From the NCBI RefSeq assembly GCF_016785085.1, contig NZ_JAENHO010000002.1, forward strand, positions 62,001 to 126,000: a stretch of 64,000 nt of DNA. The letters are read 5' to 3'. Position numbers and translations under genes: made by a program. Shown piece by piece: positions 25,810 through 33,199 of the stretch. Below the pieces are notes generated by a model. That model was not told where the DNA came from, ran no database searches, and was given only the letters and a program-made list of their open reading frames with translations. This stretch comes from Paractinoplanes lichenicola. GTDB taxonomy: Bacteria > Actinomycetota > Actinomycetes > Mycobacteriales > Micromonosporaceae. Numbering within the stretch: the first letter of the stretch is position 1; the number at the start of each line of letters is the position of its first letter.

Positions 25810-26849
25810 ACGCCCTCTGGGTCACGTTGCTGCTGATCGGCAACGCCTTCTTCGTCGCCGCCGAGTTCGCCCTCGTGGCGAGCAAGCGGCACCGCCTCGA
25901 ACAATCCGCCGCCTCGGGCAGCCGAGCCGCCAAGGCCGCGCTCGACGGCACCAAGGAGCTGTCGGTCATGCTGGCCGGCGCCCAGCTCGGCATCACGCTG
26001 TGCTCGCTGGGCCTGGGCGCGCTGGCCGAGCCCTCGCTGGAGCACCTGTTCGGCCCGGCGCTGCACGCCCTCGGCCTGCCCGACGTGGCCAGCCACGTCA
26101 TCGCGTTCCTGCTGGCGCTGATCATCGTCACGTTCCTGCACCTGGTGATCGGCGAGATGATGCCGAAGTCGTGGGCGATCACCCACCCGGAGCGCTCGGC
26201 CATCCTGCTGGCGCTGCCCTTCCGGATGTACGCCCGGATCGTCGGCCCGGCCCTGCGCGTGCTCAACGCGCTGGCCAACCTGGCCCTCAAGCCGTTCGGG
26301 GTGCACCCGCAGGATCAGCTGGCCCAGGCCCACGGCCCGGCCGAGATGCGCATCCTGCTCGACCGCTCGCGGGCCGAGGGCCTGATCGAGGCCGAGCAGA
26401 GTGAGCTGCTGACCAGCGTCCTGGCCCTGGCCTCCCTGCCCGTACGCGACGTCATGCTGCCCACGGCGCAGCTGGTGTCGGTGCCGGAGGCGGCCTCGGT
26501 GGCCGACATCGAGCTGGCCTCGCTGACCAGCGGCCGCGCCCGGATCGCCGTGACCGGCGCCGACGAGCAGGTGGTCGGGGTCGTGCACGTCCGCGAGGCC
26601 GTCCGGGCCAGCGCGACGGGCCGGGCCGCCACCGCCGGCGAGCTGATGGAGCCCGCCTTCCTGCTCGACGCCGGGGTCAACGTGGTCGAGGCGGTCGAGG
26701 CCCTGCGCGCCGGTCGCACCCAGCTCGCCATCGTGACCGGCGACGAGTCGGCTCAGGTCGGGTTCGTCGCCCTGGAAGACCTGCTCGAGCAGGTCATCGG
26801 CCGGTTCGACGACGAGACCGACGCTTTGCCGGCCACGGCGGGCGCCTGA
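25806..26849 (+). CDS. Second CNNM/CBS-domain transporter of the pair
   Basis: A 347-residue paralogue of the preceding protein. DUF21 begins MNALWVTLLLIGNAFFVAAE and includes HLVIGEMMPKSWAI. CBS motifs follow (VRDVMLPTAQLVSVPE; QVGFVALEDLLEQVIG). Unlike its partner it lacks the C-terminal CorC_HlyC domain. Paired, translationally coupled CNNM genes of unequal length are common in actinobacteria and suggest a heterodimer. The start ATG shares four bases with the upstream stop. No terminator is visible after it; the Spo0M gene starts 49 bp later with its own strong ribosome binding site. Confidence 0.91.
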   Translation: MNALWVTLLLIGNAFFVAAEFALVASKRHRLEQSAASGSRAAKAALDGTKELSVMLAGAQLGITLCSLGLGALAEPSLEHLFGPALHALGLPDVASHVIAFLLALIIVTFLHLVIGEMMPKSWAITHPERSAILLALPFRMYARIVGPALRVLNALANLALKPFGVHPQDQLAQAHGPAEMRILLDRSRAEGLIEAEQSELLTSVLALASLPVRDVMLPTAQLVSVPEAASVADIELASLTSGRARIAVTGADEQVVGVVHVREAVRASATGRAATAGELMEPAFLLDAGVNVVEAVEALRAGRTQLAIVTGDESAQVGFVALEDLLEQVIGRFDDETDALPATAGA

Positions 26850-26898
26850 GCTGTTTGTTTCAAGCCACCCCAGTGTTGATTCAAGGAGGAATGACCCG

Positions 26899-27978
26899 GT
26901 GGTTTTCAAGAAGATGATGCGCGCCTTCGGCGTCGGCGGGCCGACCGTCGACACCGTGCTGGCCAACCCGAACACGCGGCCCGGTCTGGCCCTGGAGGGC
27001 CAGGTGCGGATCGCCGGCGGCGACCACGACGTCACCATCGAGGGAATCGTGCTCGGCCTGGTGACCCGGGTCGAGTCCGAGCACGGCGAGAATCTCATCG
27101 AGTTCCACCGGCTGCCGGTCGCCGGGGCCTTCCAGCTGCGCAAGGGCGAGAACAGGGACCTGCCGTTCTCGTTCCCGATGCCGTGGGAGACGCCGATCAC
27201 GGACGTCTACGGCCAGCGGCTGCACGGCATGACGATGGGGCTGCGGACGGAGCTGTCCGTGGCCAAGGCCGTCGACAAGGGCGACCTCGACCACGTGTCG
27301 GTGCACCCGCTGCCGTCGCAGGAGCGGATCCTCGACGCGTTCGCGCGGCTGGGCTTCCGGTTCAAGAACGCCGACCTGGAGCACGGCGCGATCTACGGCG
27401 TACGCATGACGCTGCCCTTCTACCAGGAGATCGAGTTCTACCCGCCGCCGCAGTACGCCGGCGCGATCAACGAGGTCGAGGTCACCTTCATCGCCGACCC
27501 GGAGGGCGTCGAGGTGGTGCTCGAGTTCGACAAGCGGGGCGGCTTCCTGCAGCCCGGCCACGACGCGTACGGCCGTTTCCGCGTCTCGCACGCCGACGCC
27601 GACACAACCGACTGGGCCGCCGTCGTGGAGCAGTGGGTCTCCGAGGCGGCGGGCCGCTACCAGGGCCTCCGCTCGGCCGGCGGCTTCGGCCACGGTGCAC
27701 CCGGTTATGGCGGGCCCGGCTACGGCGGCCACGGCGCGCCCGGCTATGGCGCGCCCGGCTATGGCGCGCCCGGCTATGGCGCGCCCGGCTACGGGCACGG
27801 CGGCGGCTACGGGCACCACGGCCACTACGCCGGCCACGGCGGTCACGGCCGCGGCGGCATGGGCATGGGCGCGATGGCCGCGGGCGTGGCCGGCGGTGTC
27901 GTCGGCGGCATGATCCTCGGCGAGGTCATGGACGAGGCTTTCGAGGGCGACGACGACGGCGGCGGCGACGAGGAGTGA
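26899..27978 (+). CDS. spo0M: Sporulation-control protein Spo0M with Gly-Tyr-rich tail
   Basis: A 359-residue protein. Residues ~1-255 are the arrestin-like Spo0M domain (MVFKKMMRAFGVGGPTVDTV; LPFSFPMPWETPITDVYG; FYQEIEFYPPPQYAG). Residues ~265-315 are a low-complexity tract with GAPGYGAPGYGAPGY units and many His. A glycine-zipper stretch (AMAAGVAGGVVGGMILGEVM) and an acidic end follow. Spo0M modulates sporulation and cell-shape control in Bacillus; the actinomycete role is less clear. The GTG at 26899 has AAGGAGG (26883-26889) nine bases upstream. A hairpin terminator follows the stop. Confidence 0.9.
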   Translation: MVFKKMMRAFGVGGPTVDTVLANPNTRPGLALEGQVRIAGGDHDVTIEGIVLGLVTRVESEHGENLIEFHRLPVAGAFQLRKGENRDLPFSFPMPWETPITDVYGQRLHGMTMGLRTELSVAKAVDKGDLDHVSVHPLPSQERILDAFARLGFRFKNADLEHGAIYGVRMTLPFYQEIEFYPPPQYAGAINEVEVTFIADPEGVEVVLEFDKRGGFLQPGHDAYGRFRVSHADADTTDWAAVVEQWVSEAAGRYQGLRSAGGFGHGAPGYGGPGYGGHGAPGYGAPGYGAPGYGAPGYGHGGGYGHHGHYAGHGGHGRGGMGMGAMAAGVAGGVVGGMILGEVMDEAFEGDDDGGGDEE

Positions 27979-27986
27979 CTCTCCCC

Positions 27987-28022
27987 GGCCGTGCGCTCCC
28001 ATTTGGGGCGGAACGCACGGCC
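27987..28022 (+). terminator. Hairpin terminator after spo0M
   Basis: GGCCGTGCG (27987-27995) pairs perfectly with CGCACGGCC (28014-28022), with a further CCC/GGG pairing inside. No U-run follows, as is usual in high-GC actinobacteria. Confidence 0.6.
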
Positions 28023-28071
28023 CGCCCGCGGGCGGCCCAGCGACGGCCGGGCCGCCCGCGGCACCCCGCCT

Positions 28072-28336
28072 GACAGCACCCGCCCGGCCTCGCCGTCCTC
28101 CGGCTGACAGCACCCGCCTGGCCCCGCTGGCTCCCGCGCGACAGCACCCGCCCGGCCCTGCCGGCTCCCGCGCGACAGCACCCGCCCGGCCCTGCCGGCT
28201 CCCGCGCGACAGCACCCGCCCGGCCCTGCCGGCCCCCGCGCACCCGGCCGGGCCCGCGCGACAACGCCCGCCCGCGGCCCGCGCGACAACACCAGCCCGG
28301 GCCCGCGCGACAGCACTCGCCCGCGGCCTGCCCGCG
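28072..28336. repeat. 34-bp tandem repeat array in the spo0M-lysE intergenic gap
   Basis: Five 34-bp units start at 28072, 28106, 28140, 28174 and 28208, each beginning GACAGCACCCGCC. They decay into shorter related units (25, 24 and ~28 bp) starting at 28260, 28285 and 28309. The period is not a multiple of three and no frame stays sensible, so it is not coding. It fills most of the 377-bp gap (27979-28355) between convergent genes. It may be a minisatellite, structured 3' RNA or protein-binding array. I cannot choose among these. Confidence 0.75.
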
Positions 28337-28355
28337 TTCGTGAGTCCCCGGGGGA

Positions 28356-29009
28356 TCAGCCGACGCTGGCGGTGGCCAGTTTGATGCTGAAGCCGACGAA
28401 CAGGGCGCCCACCCCGGCGGCGGCGCCCGCGGCCAGGCGGCGACGGCGCTGGAACTGGCCGGCCAGGAACCGGCCGCCGAAGATCAGGGCGGACAGGTAG
28501 AGCGCGCTGAACAGCTGGACCACCGCGCCCAGCACCAGGAACGACAGGGCCGGGTGGGCATAGCCCGGCTCGACGAACTGGATGAAGAACGACACGAAGA
28601 ACAGGATCGCCTTCGGGTTGAGCAGGCTGATCACGGCGGCCCGCCGGAACGGGCTGCGCGCCTCGGCCGGCTCCTCGAGCTGCGGCGCCGCGCCCGGCTC
28701 GCCGCGGTCGCGCCACTTGCGCCAGCCGCCGCGCACGATGCCGAACCCCACCCACAACAGGTAGGCCGCGCCCGCATATTTGATGACCAGGAACAACGGC
28801 GGATAGGTGCGCAGCAGCGAGGCCACCCCGGCCGCCGACAGCACCATCAGCACGGTGTCGCCGAGGAACACCCCGGCGGCGGCCCGATAGCCCGCCCGCA
28901 CGCCGAGCCGGGCGCCGACCGACAACACGAAGATCGAGTTGGGCCCGGGCAGCAGGATGATCGCCAGCGTGCCGACGACATAAGTCCAGAAGTCGGTAAT
29001 CCCCAGCAT
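28356..29009 (-). CDS. LysE/RhtB-family amino-acid exporter (LeuE-like)
   Basis: A 217-residue membrane protein with six predicted helices. The family signature is LAIILLPGPNSIFVLSVGARLG near the N-terminus, and SLLNPKAILFFVSFFIQFV follows the cytoplasmic loop. This fits LysE/RhtB exporters, closest in feel to LeuE. The substrate is uncertain. The ATG at 29009 is preferred to a GTG one codon earlier because GGAGG then sits five bases upstream. It lies nine bases downstream of the flavin-GNAT fusion gene on the same strand, so the two are probably co-transcribed. Confidence 0.9.
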   Translation of the reverse strand: MLGITDFWTYVVGTLAIILLPGPNSIFVLSVGARLGVRAGYRAAAGVFLGDTVLMVLSAAGVASLLRTYPPLFLVIKYAGAAYLLWVGFGIVRGGWRKWRDRGEPGAAPQLEEPAEARSPFRRAAVISLLNPKAILFFVSFFIQFVEPGYAHPALSFLVLGAVVQLFSALYLSALIFGGRFLAGQFQRRRRLAAGAAAGVGALFVGFSIKLATASVG

Positions 29010-29018
29010 CACGCCTCC

Positions 29019-30281
29019 CTATGCGGCCGCGTGGGCGGGGGACCCACCCGCGGCCAGCAGTCTCCGCAGCCGAGGGCCGGCCACAGGCCAGTCGTCGACG
29101 GTCATGCCGAACACTACGGTGTCGCGCCACGACCCGTCCGGCCGCTGTTTGTGCCGCCTGAGCACCCCCTCGCGGACCGCCCCGAGCCGGGCGATCGCCC
29201 GCTGGGAGCGCTCGTTGCGATTGTCGGCATACCAGAACACGCGCTCGGCCCCGAGCGTGTCGAAGGCGTGCTCGAGCAGCAGCAGCTTGGCCTCCGTGTT
29301 GACCCCCGTGCGCCACCACCGCTTGCCCACGGCGGTGTGCCCGATCGCCAGGGCGCGCCGGCCGGGATCGACGTCGTGATAGCTGGTCATGCCGATGACC
29401 CGGCCGTCGGCCGGATCGACCTGGGCCCAGCAGATCCGGCTGCCCGTCCAGCGGTCGCGCAGGAGCTCAGCCAGATAGTCGCGCATGGCCGCGACCGTCT
29501 GCGGGCGGCGGACCGGCAGGTGCTCCCACACCTCGTCGTCGCCGAGCGCCTCGACCAGCCCGGTCGCGTGGCCGAGCCTCAGCGGCTCGAGGCGCACGTG
29601 CTGCCCGGTGAGCGGCACCGGCGCGGCCCAGGGTAGCCCGGCCCCGGGCAGATAGGCCGGCAGGTCGGCCTCGACGCCGGCGTCGGGCTCCGGTGGGCCG
29701 AACACACGGCGCACGGGCAGCACCCCGGCCCAGTGCGGCAGCGGGAGGTCGCCGGGGTCGTCGATCACGCCGCCGCGCCGGGCCCGGGCCGAGACCTCGA
29801 CCAGCGGCAGCGCGAGCACGCTGGTCTGCGCGGCCTCCTTCGCGTCGGCCGGGCGGCTGTCGGTGGACCGGCCCGCGCCGACCTTGTCGACCAGGGCCGC
29901 CATCGCCGCCAGTTTCTCCTGAGGGTCGGTGACCAGCCGGGCCTCGCCGTGCACGACGACGGACCGATAGTTGGCGCTGTGGTGCAGGTGGGAGCGGGCG
30001 TAGACCAGCCCGTCGAGCAGGGTGACGCTGACCGCGACCGGCACCGCGCCGCCGCGCGCCGACAGGCCCATCCGGCCGCCCGACGACCCGTGCAGATAGA
30101 GCGTCTCGCCGACGCGGACGTGCAGGGTCGGCAGCACCCGCGGCTCACCGTCGGCGACGAAACCCACCGTGCAGTCGTAGGCCTCGTCGAGGATCTCGTG
30201 GGCCAGGGCGCGGTCGTAGTGCATGCGGTCGCGATAGCGGGTGGCGGTCGTGCGGCTCGTCCGCGTATAGGTGTCGGACAT
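29019..30281 (-). CDS. Fusion of a flavin-nucleotide-binding (PPOx-like) domain and a GNAT acetyltransferase
   Basis: A 420-residue two-domain protein. Residues ~15-200 form a pyridoxamine 5'-phosphate oxidase-like split barrel of the COG3467 type (EPRVLPTLHVRVGETLYLHGSSGG; SVVVHGEARLV). Residues ~220-410 form a RimJ/RimL-type GNAT domain (HVRLEPLRLGHATGLVEAL; HTAVGKRWWRTGVNTEAKLLLLEHAF; NERSQRAIARLGAVREGVLRRH). Each half is complete, so this is a real fusion. The ATG at 30281 has a GGAGGG site. It is divergent from a MocR-type regulator whose operator lies between them, a common context for PPOx-like genes. Confidence 0.87.
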   Translation of the reverse strand: MSDTYTRTSRTTATRYRDRMHYDRALAHEILDEAYDCTVGFVADGEPRVLPTLHVRVGETLYLHGSSGGRMGLSARGGAVPVAVSVTLLDGLVYARSHLHHSANYRSVVVHGEARLVTDPQEKLAAMAALVDKVGAGRSTDSRPADAKEAAQTSVLALPLVEVSARARRGGVIDDPGDLPLPHWAGVLPVRRVFGPPEPDAGVEADLPAYLPGAGLPWAAPVPLTGQHVRLEPLRLGHATGLVEALGDDEVWEHLPVRRPQTVAAMRDYLAELLRDRWTGSRICWAQVDPADGRVIGMTSYHDVDPGRRALAIGHTAVGKRWWRTGVNTEAKLLLLEHAFDTLGAERVFWYADNRNERSQRAIARLGAVREGVLRRHKQRPDGSWRDTVVFGMTVDDWPVAGPRLRRLLAAGGSPAHAAA

Positions 30282-30304
30282 CGGCCCTCCCTGCTTGCGT
30301 AACT

Positions 30305-30345
30305 CTTTGTGCTAGTACAGAATCCTTTGTGTGTCAGCACAGTAT
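30305..30345. promoter_or_regulatory. Two direct repeats, likely MocR operator, spanning the regulator's start codon
   Basis: CTTTGTGCTAGTACAGAAT (30305-30323) and CTTTGTGTGTCAGCACAGTA (30325-30344) share CTTTGTG, an AG, ACAG and AT; their starts are 20 bp apart. Each is also partly palindromic (TGTGCTAGTACA). Direct repeats are typical MocR/PdxR sites. The -10-like CAGAAT (30318-30323) and -35-like TTGCGT (30295-30300, 17-bp spacer) point to transcription starting at the GTG at 30331, inside the second repeat. Confidence 0.6.
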
Positions 30346-31677
30346 CAGGTCGAGGGTGACAGCGCCGCCTCGATTTCCGCCAGCATCGAGACCGGGGTCC
30401 GCCGAGGCGTGTGGGAGGTCAACATGGTTTTGCCGCCCGTCCGCGTGCTAGCCGACTTCTTGCATGTCAGCCCGGCTACGGTGTCGAAGGCGTATCAGGA
30501 GCTGCGGCAGCGCGGCGTGGTCGAGACCGAGGGCCGCCGCGGCACCCGCATCCGGTCGCGTCCGCCCGTTGCCGGCCCCCGCTCCGCGCTGCGCCTGCCC
30601 GTGCCCGCGGGCGTGCTCGACCTTTCCTCCGGCGAGCCCGACATCGAGCTGCTGCCGTCTTTGGGCCGGGCGCTGCGGGCGGTCGCCGAGACCAACGGCC
30701 CGCCCCAGGGTTATGCGTCGGCCGCCGCCATGCCCGAGCTGATCGAGGCGGCCCGGCCGCGGCTGATCGCCGGGGGCATCCCGGCCGACGACACCGAGAT
30801 CACCGTCACCGCCGGCACCCTCGATGCCGTCGAGCGCCTGCTCACGGCCCATCTGCGCCCGGGTGACGCGGTCGCCGTGGAGGATCCGGGCTGGGCCAAC
30901 CTGCTCGACCTGGTGGCCGCGCTCGGCCTGCGCCCGGTGCCGGTGACCGTCGATGACGAGGGGCCCGAGCCGGCGTCCATGGCCGCCGCCCTGCAGTCCG
31001 GCGCGCGGGCCGCGGTGATCACCGTGCGCGCGCAGAATCCGACCGGCGCCGCCGTCAGCGAGGCGCGTGCCGAGTCGCTGCGCGCCCTGTTCGCGGGCAG
31101 CCCGGGCGTCCTGGTGATCGAGGACGATCACGCCGCCGAGCTGGCCGAGCATCCACCCCATTGCATCGGCCCGGTCACCGGCGCGTGGGCCCTCACGCGC
31201 TCGGCCTCCAAGCCCTTCGGCCCCGATCTGCGCGTCGCCGTGCTCGCGGGCGACGAGGCCACCATCGCGCGGGTCGTCGGGCGCATGCGCATCGGTTCGG
31301 GCTGGGTCTCCACGGTGCTGCAGCGCCTGCTCCTGCATCTCTGGGCGGACGACGAGGTCACCGCCGTGATCGCCGAGGCCGCCCGGGCGTACGGCAGGCG
31401 TCGTGTCGCCCTGATCGAGGCGCTGGCGGCCAGGGGAGTCGCCGCCGAGGGGGCCACCGGCATCAACGTCTGGGTCCCGGTGCCCGACGAGACCCGCACG
31501 GTGGGCGTGCTGCGCGAGGCCGGTTACGCCGTGGCCCCGGGTTCGCTGTTCCGGCAGTCGGCACCCCCGGGCGTACGGATCTCCATCGGCCCCCTGCCCG
31601 AGGAGCAGACCCCCGCGCTGGCCGACGCCGTGGCCCTGGCCGTCAGCCCGCCCTCGCTCTCCGCGCCGACTCGTTAG
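30331..31677 (+). CDS. MocR/PdxR-type GntR regulator with aminotransferase-like domain
   Basis: A 448-residue protein. Residues ~8-75 form a GntR winged helix (RVLADFLHVSPATVSKAYQEL). The rest is a fold-type I aminotransferase domain binding PLP, with QNPTGAA, the DDHAAE region and the candidate PLP lysine in TRSASKPFGPDLR. MocR regulators sense PLP or amino-acid adducts. The neighbouring divergent gene encodes a PPOx-like fusion, a likely target. The GTG at 30331 follows CAGAAT by seven bases with no ribosome binding site, and family N-termini (QYQVEGDSAASISASIE) agree with this start. Confidence 0.9.
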   Translation: MSAQYQVEGDSAASISASIETGVRRGVWEVNMVLPPVRVLADFLHVSPATVSKAYQELRQRGVVETEGRRGTRIRSRPPVAGPRSALRLPVPAGVLDLSSGEPDIELLPSLGRALRAVAETNGPPQGYASAAAMPELIEAARPRLIAGGIPADDTEITVTAGTLDAVERLLTAHLRPGDAVAVEDPGWANLLDLVAALGLRPVPVTVDDEGPEPASMAAALQSGARAAVITVRAQNPTGAAVSEARAESLRALFAGSPGVLVIEDDHAAELAEHPPHCIGPVTGAWALTRSASKPFGPDLRVAVLAGDEATIARVVGRMRIGSGWVSTVLQRLLLHLWADDEVTAVIAEAARAYGRRRVALIEALAARGVAAEGATGINVWVPVPDETRTVGVLREAGYAVAPGSLFRQSAPPGVRISIGPLPEEQTPALADAVALAVSPPSLSAPTR

Positions 31678-31723
31678 GGTGCCCGGATGCTTCTTCGGCC
31701 CCAGTTCGGGTAGAACCTTCTCC

Positions 31724-32386
31724 ATGCCTAGGACCGAAGCGCCGGTCGGCGCGCAGCAGTGGGTGCCGCCCGAGCCGCGGAGCATCGAGCAGCTGAAGTC
31801 GGCCGCCGGCGGGTGTGAGGGCTGTGAGCTGCACGCCGACGCCACGCAGACGGTCTTCGGCCGGGGCGCGGCCGACGCCCGCGTCGTGCTCGTCGGCGAG
31901 CAGCCGGGCGACGTGGAGGATCAGAAGGGCCTGCCCTTCGTCGGCCCGGCCGGCCGGCTGCTGCGCGAGGCGGTCGACGACGCCGGTCTCGACGCGAGCG
32001 ACGTCTACATCACGAACGCGGTGAAGCACTTCAGGTTCGAGCGGCGGGGCAACCGGCGCATCCACCAAAATCCGGGCCCGGCGCACATCACCGCCTGCCG
32101 GCCCTGGCTGGTGGCCGAGTTCTCGCTGCTCAAGCCCGAGCTCGTGGTGATTCTGGGCGCCACCGCCGGGCGCGCGCTGCTCGGCCCGTCGTTCCGGGTC
32201 ACTCAGCAGCGCGGCCGCCTGATGCCGTGGCCCGCCTCGGCCCAGCATCCCGGCGACTTTCCGGTCGCCGAGATCCATGCGCTCGCCACGATCCACCCGT
32301 CGGCGGTGCTGCGCGCCGACAACCGCGAGGTCGCGTACGGGGGCCTGGTCGACGATCTCAAGATCGCGGCCGCGGCCGTGAGCTGA
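31724..32386 (+). CDS. udgX: UdgX-type uracil-DNA glycosylase (covalent uracil binder)
   Basis: A 220-residue family-4-like UDG. Motif A is GEQPGDVEDQKGLPFVGPAG and motif B is ATIHPSAVLR. Four Cys can ligate an Fe-S cluster (GGCEGCEL and ACRPW included). The diagnostic loop reads RRGNRRIHQNP, matching the KRRIH loop of UdgX whose His attacks the abasic sugar and traps the enzyme covalently on uracil-containing DNA. Here Asn replaces the first Lys. The ATG at 31724 has no ribosome binding site; TAGAAC lies seven bases upstream. It overlaps the convergent tetR-type gene by 29 bp. Confidence 0.9.
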   Translation: MPRTEAPVGAQQWVPPEPRSIEQLKSAAGGCEGCELHADATQTVFGRGAADARVVLVGEQPGDVEDQKGLPFVGPAGRLLREAVDDAGLDASDVYITNAVKHFRFERRGNRRIHQNPGPAHITACRPWLVAEFSLLKPELVVILGATAGRALLGPSFRVTQQRGRLMPWPASAQHPGDFPVAEIHALATIHPSAVLRADNREVAYGGLVDDLKIAAAAVS

Positions 32387-33122
32387 GCAGCTGCTCGAGG
32401 CCGTCGAGGATGCGGTCCAGGCCGAACCGGAAGGACCGCTCCGAGTCGCGTACGGCGTTGTATTCCTCGCCCGCGGCGACGCCGACCCGGCCCGAGATCG
32501 GATAGGCGTCCGGTGGCATCAGGCGGTCCAGCACCGGCGCGTTGACCGCCCACCACTCGGCGTCCGAGATGCCGGACTGCTCGGCCGCGCGCAGGGCGTT
32601 GACGTCGGCCCGCGCCGAGGCCGCCGTGAAGTCGCTGATCAGCGTGATGGTCTGGTCCATCTCGAGATCGGTGAAGCCGGCGCCCTCGATCGCCGCCAGC
32701 TGCCACTCATACCGGTCGGAGCCGTTGGGCCCGATCCACGGGCGGCTCGGGTCGACCTGCAGCAGCCACGGATGCCGATGGAACTCGTTCCACATCTGCC
32801 GCGCCACCACGACGAGCCGCTCGCGCCAGCCGCCCTCGTGCGGCGGCAGGTCGGGCTCGCCCATCACCTCGTCGACCATCAGGCCGATGAGCTCGTCGCG
32901 ACTCGGCACATACGTGTAGATCGACATCAGCTTGAGCCCGAGCCGGTCGGCCACCTTGCGCATCGAGAACGCCGGTAGGCCCTCCTCGTCGGCCACCGCG
33001 ATGCCGGCCGCGAGCACCTCGTCGACGCTGAACCGCTGCTTGGGCCCGCGCGAACCCTGCGGAGTCCCCAGCTTCCGCCGCCACAGCAGGGTCAGCGTGC
33101 GGTCGACGTCCTGATTTTCCAT
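32358..33122 (-). CDS. TetR-family repressor, likely controlling drrAB
   Basis: A 254-residue regulator. The DNA-binding helix-turn-helix spans residues ~30-80 (FSVDEVLAAGIAVADEEGLPAFSMRKVADRLGLKLMSIYTYVPSR), and the C-terminal region is of the TetR_C (PF02909) type. It is divergent from the DrrAB drug-exporter genes with a 77-bp gap that holds CCGTA/TACGG inverted repeats, so repression of that exporter and itself is likely. The ATG at 33122 follows TAATCT by six bases (leaderless). Its 3' end overlaps udgX. The inducing compound is unknown. Confidence 0.89.
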   Translation of the reverse strand: MENQDVDRTLTLLWRRKLGTPQGSRGPKQRFSVDEVLAAGIAVADEEGLPAFSMRKVADRLGLKLMSIYTYVPSRDELIGLMVDEVMGEPDLPPHEGGWRERLVVVARQMWNEFHRHPWLLQVDPSRPWIGPNGSDRYEWQLAAIEGAGFTDLEMDQTITLISDFTAASARADVNALRAAEQSGISDAEWWAVNAPVLDRLMPPDAYPISGRVGVAAGEEYNAVRDSERSFRFGLDRILDGLEQLLSSRPRPRS

Positions 33123-33128
33123 GTGCGG

Positions 33129-33134
33129 AGATTA
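33129..33134 (-). promoter_or_regulatory. -10 box of the TetR-type gene
   Basis: Minus-strand TAATCT matches TANNNT and lies six bases before the ATG at 33122, with no ribosome binding site. A leaderless mRNA is likely. Confidence 0.5.
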
Positions 33135-33146
33135 CCCCGTGGGGTG

Positions 33147-33185
33147 TACGGTGTTCGGCGCACCCAAATACCGTAAGGCATACGG
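33147..33185. promoter_or_regulatory. TetR-type operator cluster between the repressor and drrAB
   Basis: Three related half-sites occur: TACGGT (33147-33152), ACCGTA (33170-33175) and TACGG (33181-33185). The outer pair form an inverted repeat extended by TGTT/AAAT, and CCGTA-N5-TACGG forms a second overlapping one. They cover the drrA promoter region and end just before its ribosome binding site. Confidence 0.5.
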
Positions 33186-33199
33186 AGTTAGGAGCAGCG

